A stretch of 64,000 nt of DNA. Origin: CAWDVR01 sp044869805 (GTDB taxonomy: Bacteria; Acidobacteriota; Thermoanaerobaculia; Multivoradales; SZUA-115). Position numbers and translations under genes: made by a program. The notes below the pieces were generated by a model. It made no database searches, was not told the DNA's origin, and saw only the letters and a program-made list of their open reading frames with translations. Where the stretch lies: the NCBI GenBank assembly GCA_044869805.1, contig JBIOXV010000055.1, positions 108,484 through 172,483 of the forward strand. The letters run 5' to 3'. Shown here in pieces: positions 31,845 through 40,900 of this stretch. Within the stretch, counting starts at the first letter, position 1; each line of letters opens with the position of its first letter.

Positions 31845-34407
31845 TTCCGACCCAGCCCAGTGAGCAGCCGTCCTCGTCCGAGGCGCGCGGGTCCGGGAAG
31901 CTTGCCGCCTGCCCGCCGATCGGGCTCCCGGGAGGTGACTCGGGCGGCGCGGGCAAGGTGTTCGGGGCCGCGGGCGGGCGCTCGAGGTAGCGGTCGATCT
32001 CGGCGGCGAGAAAGGCGCGGAACGGCTGCTCCCCAGGGTCGTCCAGCACCAGCAGATCCACGGGCTGGCGCAGGCGATGACGCAGCTCGGCGAGCGCGGC
32101 ATCCGCCCGTGCACGGACCGCGGGGGTGGCCGAGCGGTCGGCGGCGAGGCCGATCAGGCGCGAAGCCACCACCGATTGCACGGCACGCTGGATCTCGGTC
32201 AGCCGGGGTGGCGCCGGGGCGCGCTCGAAGGCCCGGTCGACGAGGGCGTCGATCACTTCCTCCAGGCCCGGCAGCGAGCCGTCGCGGCGGTGCTGGTCGA
32301 CCAGGCGTGCCGCCCGCCGTGGCTCGACGAGCGGCGCCACGGCGAGGTCCGCCGCCGCCGCCGCGGCACCCAGCGCGTCGAAGGCCGGCCAGGTGGCCGA
32401 GGCGAATTGCTCGCGGTTCGGCTCGTACTCGGCGGGCCGCGGCAGCAGCAGGCCGAGGACCGCCTCCGGGAGGTCGAGCGCCGCGGGCTCGAGAGTCGAG
32501 AGCACGGCGGAAAGCGCACGGCGCTGGGCCTCGGCCGCGACCGGCCGGGCCTGCGGTTGCGCGTCGCCGCGCAGCGCATAGCGGTAGTCCATGCCCGCCA
32601 CCAGCTTGGCGGTGGCCTCGACCTGGTAGCGGTGGTGGAGGTACACGGTGGCGAGCACTTCCTCGAGCAGCGCGAGCGGCTGGCCAGGCGCGAGGTTGCG
32701 CTCGCCGAAGCGGGAGAGCGCCAGCTCCCGCACCCGCAGGGTGTGCTCGAGCGCCGCCACCGGGTCGGCGCCGTTGTCCCACAGGTGGGCCAGGGGATGG
32801 GCCGAGCCCAGCGGCCGCGCGTCCACGTCGGAGAGGAAGAGCAGGCCCTTGTCCACAGCCTCGGCCGCGATGCGCTCCAGCTCGGCTCTCTCGTCCGTGC
32901 CCGCTGCGAATTCGCTGTAGGCGTAGCGCACGGCGTGAAGGTCCCAGGCGCCGACCCCGACGCCGTAGGCCTGCGAGAGGTCGAGCTCGCCGGCCGGGGT
33001 GATGCCGACGAGCGGCGCCGGGTAGTCCATCACCGAGGCGCGGCCGCCGTAGGTGGAGGAGGCGAAGTTGTGCGCCAGGCCGAGCGCATGGCCCACTTCG
33101 TGGGCGGCGAGCTGCTTGATCCGCCACAACGCGAGCCGGGTTGGGTCGTCGGCCGCACCGCTCCCGGTGCGCTGGGTGCCGAGCAGGCCCTCGAACAGCA
33201 GGCGGTCCTGCCGTACCCTGAGCGACCCGAGCGTGACGTGGCCCTTGACCATCTCGCCGGTGCGCGGGTCGATGATGCCGCCGCCGTAGGACCAGCCGCG
33301 GGTCGAGCGGTGCACCCACTGGATCACGTGGTAGCGCGCGTCGAGCGGGTGGGCGCCCGGCGGCAGCACCTTGACCCGGAAGGCATCGATGAAGCCCGCT
33401 TCCTCGAACGCCCGCGCCCACCACGAGGCGCCTTCGATCAAGGCGCTCTTCACCGGCTCGGGCGCGCCCGCGTCCACGTAGTAGACGATCGGCTTCCGGA
33501 CTCGCGAGCGCGGCGCCGCGGGATCGACCTTCTGCAGCCGGTGGCGGACGATCCAGCGGGTCTCGATCGGCGCCGCGAGCGGGGCCGCGTAGTCCTGGAA
33601 GTGGATCGAGAACGAGCCGGCGCGGGGATCGAAGCGCCGCGGCCTGTAGCCGGGCTCCGGCAGGCGGAGGAACGACTGGTGGAGGGTCACGGTGAGGAGC
33701 TCGGGGGTGGCGAGCACCGAGGAGACCAGCTCGCCGGGCTCCGCCGCGCCGAAGCTCAGCACTGACTCGAGCTCCACGTTCTCGGGGAAGACGAGACAGG
33801 CCTCGAGGTCCACGGCGCTGCGCCCCGCGTCGAGCGTGTAGGAGCCTTGGCCGGCGCGCTTGAGCGTGGCGGCGACGCCGTGCGCGTCGCGCAGCAGGAA
33901 GGGCGTGAAGTCGACCAGGGTTCGGCCATCGGGATCGAGGGCCGCGATCTCCCCTGCCCACAACACCGAGGTGGCGAACGACTGGCGCACGCTCTCCACC
34001 TCGCGGGGATCGCTCGACAGGGCCCGGAACCACAAGTTTGGCTGCTCGATCAGCAGCCGGCCACCCACCCGGCGCAGGGTGACCACCCGGCCGTTGCCGA
34101 GCTGGCCCCTATCGAGGCCGATGGGGTTGGAGCCGACGCCGGTGGCGATGCCCTCGACGTACAGCAGCTCCGCGACCACGCCGCCCTTGCCCGCCGGCGG
34201 CAGCTCGAGCCACACCTTGCCTCGCGCCTCGTCGAAGTAGAGCGTCAGCAGGCCCGGCCGCGCCGCGAGCCCGGCGGTCTTGGTGGCCACGGCAGGCAGG
34301 GCGTTGGAGTCCTTGCCCTCACCAGCCGGCGGCTCGGCGGCCGAGATCGGCCAGCAGACGGCGAGGCAGAGCACGGCCGGGGCGAGAGCTGCAAGGCGTC
34401 GGCTCAA
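31834..34407 (-). CDS. Secreted metzincin-type zinc metalloprotease
   Basis: An 857-residue exported protein of the large bacterial zinc-dependent metalloprotease group. TTG at 34407 overlaps the channel gene's stop as TTGA and is preceded by GAGGAGG. Signal peptide residues 1-24. The catalytic motif HEVGHALGLAH (residues 436-446) with a Met-turn at SVMDYP (about 459) defines a metzincin. A beta-rich N-terminal region (30-300) precedes it, and an alpha-helical C-terminal region (about 560-857) follows. It likely works with the mechanosensitive channel and cyclase encoded on either side in the same operon, although that link is inference. Confidence 0.9.
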   Translation of the reverse strand: MSRRLAALAPAVLCLAVCWPISAAEPPAGEGKDSNALPAVATKTAGLAARPGLLTLYFDEARGKVWLELPPAGKGGVVAELLYVEGIATGVGSNPIGLDRGQLGNGRVVTLRRVGGRLLIEQPNLWFRALSSDPREVESVRQSFATSVLWAGEIAALDPDGRTLVDFTPFLLRDAHGVAATLKRAGQGSYTLDAGRSAVDLEACLVFPENVELESVLSFGAAEPGELVSSVLATPELLTVTLHQSFLRLPEPGYRPRRFDPRAGSFSIHFQDYAAPLAAPIETRWIVRHRLQKVDPAAPRSRVRKPIVYYVDAGAPEPVKSALIEGASWWARAFEEAGFIDAFRVKVLPPGAHPLDARYHVIQWVHRSTRGWSYGGGIIDPRTGEMVKGHVTLGSLRVRQDRLLFEGLLGTQRTGSGAADDPTRLALWRIKQLAAHEVGHALGLAHNFASSTYGGRASVMDYPAPLVGITPAGELDLSQAYGVGVGAWDLHAVRYAYSEFAAGTDERAELERIAAEAVDKGLLFLSDVDARPLGSAHPLAHLWDNGADPVAALEHTLRVRELALSRFGERNLAPGQPLALLEEVLATVYLHHRYQVEATAKLVAGMDYRYALRGDAQPQARPVAAEAQRRALSAVLSTLEPAALDLPEAVLGLLLPRPAEYEPNREQFASATWPAFDALGAAAAAADLAVAPLVEPRRAARLVDQHRRDGSLPGLEEVIDALVDRAFERAPAPPRLTEIQRAVQSVVASRLIGLAADRSATPAVRARADAALAELRHRLRQPVDLLVLDDPGEQPFRAFLAAEIDRYLERPPAAPNTLPAPPESPPGSPIGGQAASFPDPRASDEDGCSLGWVGNGR

Positions 34408-36890
34408 GAGCGATCCTCCTCGGATGGAGCTCGGGGTTCGTTGTCCGGCGCCGGCTGCGCCGCCCACGGCTGGGACGGGATCACGATACCGCGGGCGGCG
34501 AAGCGCTCGGCGATCGCGAGCAGCAGCTCGCTCTGCACGTCGGCCCGCAGCTCGACGTCGGCCAAGAAGGCGCGCAGCTCGAAGACCTCCGCGTGCTCCG
34601 CCAGGGCGACGAGCTGCGCCACCGGCCGCGGCTCGGCCATCACCTTGGGGTGCTCGCCGGCGATGGCGAGCAAGGTCTGGGCGACTTCCCGCAGGTCGCT
34701 GCCGTAGGCCACGCGCACCGGCACCGAGAGCCGGGCAACGCGCGACGAGAGGGTCCAGTTGGTGACCTTCTCGGCGATCAGCAGGCTGTTGGGAACGATC
34801 ACCTCGGCGCGGTCGCCGGTCTGCACCACCGTCGAACGCAGGCCGATACGCTGGATCACGCCGGCGTCGCCCGCCACTACCACCGAGTCGCCGGCGCGCA
34901 CCGGCCGCTCGAAGAGCAGGATGAGGCCGGAGACGAAGTTGTTGACCACGTTCTGCAGCCCGAAGCCGATGCCCACTCCGAAGGCGCCGGCGAGGATGGC
35001 GAAGTTCGAGAGGTCGATCCCCAGGAGCGACAGCGCGAGGAAAAAGCCGACGACGATGAACGAGTAGCGGATCAGCGTCTTCATCGAGTCGCCGACGCCG
35101 CGGTCGAGGCCATGGCCCTGCGCCACCCGCTCGTCGAGCGCCGCGCGCAGCAGCCACGACGCCACCATCGCCGCGTAGAGGGCACCGGCGGCGAGCAGCA
35201 CCTGGCCGGCGGTGACCCGGTAGCTGCCGAGCGAGAGGCTCCAGCTCGACACCGTGCGCCAGGCCGAGAGCGGCGAGTCCGCGAGGTGCCAGACGTCGGC
35301 CAGGAAGAGCAGGCCCACGGCGACCGCCACCACGCTCACCAGGCGTACAGCGCGGTCCGCCAGCTCCTCGCGCACCGGCGACAGGAAGCGCCAGTGTGTA
35401 GGCGCCGTGGAGCCCAGCAGGTAACGGCCGAGCTTCGCCGCCAGGCGGACGACGAAGAAGGCCACGAAGATCACGATCGTGGTGCGGATGCCGGCCTGGT
35501 AGAGCCAGCACGCCAGCGGATGGAAGCCGGCGATCTCGGCCACCGCGTGCACCACCAGCAGCGCCACGCCCAGCCGGAGCGCGATGCCGAACACCGTCAG
35601 CCGGCCGTGCTCCTGGTGCTCGCGGAGCACGATCGGCAGCAGCACGACGAGCGGCACCACGGCGAGGGCCAGCATCACCAGCCGCGCCACGGGCTCCGCC
35701 AGCCCCAGGGCCTCGGCCGCCTCGAAGGCCAGGTGCAACAGGGCCAGCAGGTAGATCGCCCAGCGCTCGCGAGGGTTGGCGAAGGTGCCGCGCGCCAGCC
35801 GGGCCAGCGACGCCGACAGCAGAGCGGCGGGCAGCAGCCGCCAGAGGCCGGGCGCCGGGTCGTAGAACGAACCGAAGCCGGCCACGGCGGCGAACAAACC
35901 CAGCGCCCAGGGATGCGCCAGCAGGCCGTGCCAGCGGTCTTCCGGGCCGGCCGCATGGTGCAGCCAGCGGGCGCCGAACACCACCAGCAGGGCGACCGCG
36001 AGCTGCACGAAGAGGGTCAGCGCGTGGTCGCGAAGGAAGCCCGCGTCGATCCCCGGTGGCGGCGGCAGCTCGGCTCCGGCCGGCACCCGCGCCCGCTCGA
36101 GCTCCGCCAGGAACGCCGGAGTGAGCATGATCGGCCCGCTCGGGCGGCGCAGGCTCGCCTCCCACTCGTCCAGGATGCGCTCGAGCTCGGCCTCTACCTC
36201 GCGCCGCTCGCGCACCAGGCTTTGTGCCGCCTGCTGGGCGTCGCGCGCCGCCGGCACCGCGGCGGCGATCTCGGTTCGCACCGTCTCGATCTCGGCCAGC
36301 GCCTCGGCGAGCTGCCCGGCATGCGTCTCGAAGGCCGGGTCGGCGGCGAGCGCCGCCTGCCAGCGGGTGAAGAAGTCGCGGCGGGCGTCCCAATCCACGG
36401 CGAGCTGCTCGAGCCGCCGGTAGCGGCCCGAGGCCGCCGCCAGGGCGCGCTCCAGGCGGGCTCCGTCCTTCCCGGCCCGTGCCCGCAGGCGCGCCACGCG
36501 GTCGCCGTCGAGCGGCCCCTCGGTGGCCACCGAGGCGAGCCGCCGGCGGAGCCGCGTCAGGCCGTCGCGCAGATCGGCCAGCCCCTCCTCGACCGAGGCG
36601 CGGCCCAGCGGCCGCGAGAGCTCGGCGCGCGCCCGCTCGGCCTCGGTCTCCAGGGCCAGCGAGCGCGGCACCACCTCGGAGCTTCCTGGCAGCGCCTCCG
36701 GCTGCCTCGCCTCGCCCGGCCTCGTGCTCTGCTCGGTTCCCGCCTCCGCAGCGACCACGGGCGCCGGCTCGCGCAGCGACAGGGTGGGGATAGGCAGCGG
36801 CAACGGCTGCGCGACGGCGACCGGGGGCGCCAGCCACGAGGCCGCCAAGACTGCGCCGATCAGGGCGGAGAGCGTGGCGCGCACCGACAT
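34404..36890 (-). CDS. Large MscS-type mechanosensitive channel
   Basis: An 828-residue membrane protein. A signal-like N-terminus (1-28) and a periplasmic coiled-coil region (about 60-260) precede about eleven membrane helices. The final part is the MscS core: pore helix AGAFGVGIGFGLQNVVNNF (about 655-675), then the beta domain FERPVRAGDSVVVAG and VVVQTGDRAEVIVPNSLLI-like sequence, and a cytoplasmic vestibule. It resembles MscK-type large channels that relieve hypo-osmotic pressure. First gene of the operon with the metalloprotease and glutaminyl cyclase. Confidence 0.92.
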   Translation of the reverse strand: MSVRATLSALIGAVLAASWLAPPVAVAQPLPLPIPTLSLREPAPVVAAEAGTEQSTRPGEARQPEALPGSSEVVPRSLALETEAERARAELSRPLGRASVEEGLADLRDGLTRLRRRLASVATEGPLDGDRVARLRARAGKDGARLERALAAASGRYRRLEQLAVDWDARRDFFTRWQAALAADPAFETHAGQLAEALAEIETVRTEIAAAVPAARDAQQAAQSLVRERREVEAELERILDEWEASLRRPSGPIMLTPAFLAELERARVPAGAELPPPPGIDAGFLRDHALTLFVQLAVALLVVFGARWLHHAAGPEDRWHGLLAHPWALGLFAAVAGFGSFYDPAPGLWRLLPAALLSASLARLARGTFANPRERWAIYLLALLHLAFEAAEALGLAEPVARLVMLALAVVPLVVLLPIVLREHQEHGRLTVFGIALRLGVALLVVHAVAEIAGFHPLACWLYQAGIRTTIVIFVAFFVVRLAAKLGRYLLGSTAPTHWRFLSPVREELADRAVRLVSVVAVAVGLLFLADVWHLADSPLSAWRTVSSWSLSLGSYRVTAGQVLLAAGALYAAMVASWLLRAALDERVAQGHGLDRGVGDSMKTLIRYSFIVVGFFLALSLLGIDLSNFAILAGAFGVGIGFGLQNVVNNFVSGLILLFERPVRAGDSVVVAGDAGVIQRIGLRSTVVQTGDRAEVIVPNSLLIAEKVTNWTLSSRVARLSVPVRVAYGSDLREVAQTLLAIAGEHPKVMAEPRPVAQLVALAEHAEVFELRAFLADVELRADVQSELLLAIAERFAARGIVIPSQPWAAQPAPDNEPRAPSEEDRS

Positions 36891-36891
36891 C

Positions 36892-36951
36892 TGTCGAAGC
36901 TTAGCAGGTGGTCTGCGCCCTCACGGGCCGCTAGGATTCCGCCTTCGACAG
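36892..36951. repeat. Spaced inverted repeat in divergent gap
   Basis: CTGTCGAAG at 36892-36900 and its exact reverse complement at 36943-36951, 42 bases apart, just upstream of the MscS gene. It could hold a regulator or loop. The rest of the 249-base gap (36891-37139) contains GC-rich hairpins but no gene that I can support. Confidence 0.35.
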
Positions 36952-37139
36952 CCGGCCCTCGGCGGGCGCTGAGCCCGGCAGCCGGCGCTCACTGTCTCCC
37001 GCCGTCTCCTGCTACGCATTTCTAATCGAGAGGCGGTGCCGGTGTGCTGGGCCCGCGGCGGGCCGCTGCCGGCTGCCACGCCGTGAGCCTGCGAGGCAAT
37101 CCCGCCCCGCGGCGCCACCGCCTGGGGAGGCGTTGCGCC

Positions 37140-37823
37140 ATGGTCAATCGCAGAGAGTTCGCGGGTTTGGTGGGAGCGGGAGGCCTGGGGTCGCTGTTGT
37201 TGCAACGCGCCGCCGTCGCCGCCGTACCGCGGCCGGTGGGCGATCCGATCGGATCGGCGCTCAACTTCGGGATCGACCACGGAAACATCGGGCAGGTCCG
37301 CGAGCTGGTCCGCGGCATGGTCCCGCTGGCACAGCGCCAGGCCATGGCCGGCAACTTGCGGACTATCCGCGACCACTACCTACAGGGCCAGCCCGGTCAG
37401 CCCACGGCAGCCATCCAAGCGCTGCAGGCGCAGATCGAGCCCTGGCTGCCATCGCTCGGCCAAGGCGTGCTCGAGATCGCCGGCAACGGGGTCACGCGCC
37501 TGGAGGGAGCCGCGGTCCCGGCGCCTGAGACGGACAAGGACCCCATCGACTGGTGGAGCCTGGTGCACTTCCTCTCCGGCTTCGGCCTGGGGTTCATCGG
37601 CCTGGACTTCTTCACCACGCTGCTGATCTTGATCCTGTGGGAGATCATCGAGCCCACTTTGTGGGAGTGGCTGACCGGCGACTTCGACGAAACCCTCGAA
37701 AACCAGATCATGGACGTGATCATCGGCATGCTCGGCTGGTACCTGGCCCGGCTGCTGTTCGCCAACGTCGAGGGCAAGGCGACCGTGCCGGCGCTCGGCC
37801 CCGCGGTCGAGGCCCTGCCGTAG
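37140..37823 (+). CDS. Tat-like exported membrane protein of unknown function
   Basis: A 227-residue protein. The N-terminus MVNRREFAGLVGAGGLGSLL fits a twin-arginine signal (N-R-R-E-F). Mature residues 35-130 are soluble and helical. Residues about 140-215 have two membrane helices (LVHFLSGFGLGFIGLDFF and LLILILWEIIEPTLWEW) and DVIIGMLGWYLARLL. No known family. The ATG was chosen because GGGAGG lies upstream and the twin-arginine motif begins immediately. It stands alone, facing a palindromic element and the tyrosinase-like gene on the opposite strand. Confidence 0.78.
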   Translation: MVNRREFAGLVGAGGLGSLLLQRAAVAAVPRPVGDPIGSALNFGIDHGNIGQVRELVRGMVPLAQRQAMAGNLRTIRDHYLQGQPGQPTAAIQALQAQIEPWLPSLGQGVLEIAGNGVTRLEGAAVPAPETDKDPIDWWSLVHFLSGFGLGFIGLDFFTTLLILILWEIIEPTLWEWLTGDFDETLENQIMDVIIGMLGWYLARLLFANVEGKATVPALGPAVEALP

Positions 37824-37838
37824 AAGGGAGCGACTTTG

Positions 37839-37938
37839 GAGGGCCGGCGAATCAACCGTCGCGAGCGGGCCGCGCCTGGAGCGGGAGGACCCGAGACGCA
37901 GCGCCCGGCCCGCGGAGCAGGTCGATTCGCCAGCTCTC
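37839..37938. repeat. Palindromic element A
   Basis: A 100-bp imperfect palindrome whose outer arms match at 16 of 19 positions. The inner arm GGCGAATCAACC (37846-37857) faces GGTCGATTCGCC (37920-37931). It shares several blocks (TGCTSCGCGG, GGGTCCTCCCG, GCTCGCGACGGTT) with palindromic element B 3.7 kb away, so both belong to one repeat family. It abuts the stop codon of the tyrosinase-like gene. Likely a structured RNA/DNA repeat; it could also end transcription. Confidence 0.75.
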
Positions 37939-40900
37939 AGTGGTGCGGGGGCTGGAGCTCCAGCCCTCCCTCCCGCGCCAGTTCCTGGAACCGGCGTTTG
38001 AGGTCCGCCACGTCCGCGGCCGGCAGCTCGACGCCGGCGTGCGACTCGATCTCGTGCAGCACCTCGGCCAGCGTCGAGCCGGTCTGCGTGGTGGCGACGC
38101 TCCAGTCGCCCTGCGCGGCGCTCCACTGCGCGCAGGCCGCCTCGACCCGTAGCCGCAGCTTGTTGCGCAGCGAGCCGTCGATCCGTGGGTTGTCGAGCGA
38201 CTTGAGCAGGGCGGCGCAGGAAGCCGGCCGCCGGTTCCAGGCGAGCTCGAACACGGTGCCGAAGGCGTCGATGCGGCACTGGCGCGAGCTCGGCCCCGCC
38301 GTCACCGGGATCAGGTAGGAGCCGTCGCCGCGGTCGATCACCTGCTCGGCGGCGCAGCGGCAGCCGTCGGCCTCGCGGCACTGCACGGCGCCGGCGCGGC
38401 CGGGGCCCCAGAGGTTGCCGAGCCGGTCGCGCGGGGTCAGGGTCACGTCGAAGCCGGGGCCGGTCCCGCCCGGCTGGCGCGGGGTCACCTGCACGCCGCT
38501 GGCCGTGGGATCGACACCCACCTCCACGAACACCGACTGCACCAGCTCGCGGCGGGTGGTGCAGCCGTTCTTCTCGAGATCGAGGACGTAGCGGTAGCGG
38601 TACATGCCGTCCGCCGTGGCCGCGCCCGGGAGCTGGGCCGAGAAGTAGTAGTTCCTCGCCACCAGATCGCCATGGGTGCCGTCGTCGAACAGCGGGTAGG
38701 TTTCGGTGGTGGTAGGGATGATCGGCCCGCGGCGCTCCTTCTCGAGCGCCAGCAGGGTGGCGGCGCGCGGTTCGATCCGTTCGTCGCCGATGCGCGTCTC
38801 CTTGGCAAGCCCGGTGCGGGCGAGGAGAGTGCCGAGGCCGAGCAGCGGGCGCTCGATCTCCACCCGCGCTTCGACGCGGTCGAAGCCGCCCGCGCTGAGG
38901 CTGAAGGGCGAGATGCGCACGCTGGGCAGCAGGTCGCCGCCGGTCTTGAAGAACGACACCGGCTTGTGGGCCTCGAGGATGTTGAGGCCGCGCACCAAGA
39001 CGTCGACGAACCAGCGCTGCTCGACGCCGCGCTCGGCGCGGGCCACGATGCCACGGCTGCGGCCGTCGAGCCGCGCCTGCGCCACGCCGCCGGCGGGTAC
39101 CAGGCCGTAGCTCCACGCCGCGTGCCCGGGGTTGCGGAGGTCGAGCTGGGAGGCCAGCAGCTCGGCGTCCACCGCGAGCTGCTTGTGGTTACGGCTGCCG
39201 TCGAGGGCGGCGCCCGCGCACTTGAAGATCGCCGCCGCCGCTTGGCCGCGGGTGTCGGTGAGGATGGCGCGCTGGCCGCCGCAGAGGCGCTCGGCGAGCT
39301 GGCCGTCATAAGGCTCCGGCGCCTCGCCCGCCTGGTGGGCGTAGACCAAGAGGTCCCACTCGCGGCGCAGCAGCCGGGCCAGCTCGTCGGCCCGGCGGGT
39401 GCGGGTGACCGCGCCCAGGAGGCCGCTGGCGACCTCGATCTGGATCGCCTTGTCGTAGACCGAGGTGCCGAGGGTCTTGTCCTCGAAGTAGAGCACCCGC
39501 TTGCAGCCCTCCGGGCACAGGCGCTGGATCTCGCGGCGTACCAGCGCCACGCCGGCCGGCGGGTCGGCGAAGGCGTCGCTCGCGAAGCCGTTGACGAAGG
39601 CGCTGTGCGGCCGCACCAGGTGGGCCTGCCACAGCCCCGCCGACGCGGTGCCGTAGGGCAGACGCAGGCGAGCGAAGTCCCAGGTAGGCTCGGTCGAGGT
39701 TTCGACGCCGGCGCCGGGCCGCACCAGGTCGCCGTTCGGAGCGTGTACGAGAAGGCGCAGGTCCCCGGTGTCGACCGCCGTCTTCCAGCCGCCGACGAAA
39801 GTCAGCTTGCCGTCGCCGCAGGAGGTGTACTCGATCGCCTCGCTCGCCGGCTGGCCGGCGGGCAGCACGCCCTTGGGATCGAGCCCCAGGAACTCGTCGG
39901 TCAATTGGCCGAAGCACTTGGCGAAGAAGTCCTTGAGGTCGATCCACTCGCCATCGGGGTCGATCGCCGGGTTCTGCATGTAGATGCCGCCCTGGCGCTC
40001 GGCGAAGAGCGTCAAGAGGTCGCCGTTGAGCGAGCCGGCGTCGCCGAAGCCCACGGCGCAGACCTGCGTGTCGTAGAGGTTCGCGTACTCGAGCTGAGCG
40101 CCGAAGCACTGGCCGCCGCAGGTTCCGCCCGCCGGCCCGGCCGACTGCAAGCAGGGTGGCACGTTCTCGATACCGTCGGTCAAGAGCAGGATCGACTTCC
40201 GGCGGTTGGTGCCGGCCGGCGGCGGGTCGGGGATCGCGCCGCAGTCGCCGCCGGGGCAGATCTGGTCCACCGCCGCCTGCACCCCGCCGCCGATGCCGGT
40301 ACAACCGCCGCCGCTCGCGGCCTCGATCGCGTCCAGCACGCTGGGGAAAGGCTCGCCGGGGTCGCGCAGGCCGGGTCCGGCCGCGATGGGGGCGAGGTTG
40401 CGCGCCGCGTCGCTGGCGTTGGAGGCGTAGGAGATGACGCCGATGCGGTTGACCTGGCCGTCGGCGCGGTCGTCCTCCATCATGGCGCCGAAGAGGTCTG
40501 CCGCCTCGAGCGCGGCGGCGAGCTTGGTCTCGCCGGTCGAGTCCAGCGCGTTCATGCTCCCCGAGCGGTCGATGACCACCATCACATCCGTGGCGTTGAT
40601 GCGCTGCCATTCGCGCACCACGTCGTCGATCGCCTTGTGCAGCCGCCAGAACATGGGGTCGCGCACCGAGCAGCCGGAGCTGTTGATGTCCAGGCAGGGG
40701 CCGGAGCTGCCCACGGCGCCGTGCATGTTGCCGTGGAAGCTCGAGTCCAGCAGAGTGGTCACTTCCTCGACCGTCTCGAAGTCCTCGAGCTCGTCGTTGG
40801 CCGGGAAGCTGACTCCGGTGCCCGAGCACGAGGCGCTCGGTGCGAGCGGGCAGCTCCCGGGGCCGGCGCCGCCCACGAACAGGCATTGCGGGAATGCCTG

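Noticed and set aside
31834..36837. A 1667-codon frame spanning the MscS gene
   Set aside because: Its first half is the MscS gene in another frame; the TTGA overlap and the signal peptide mark the true protease start at 34407.
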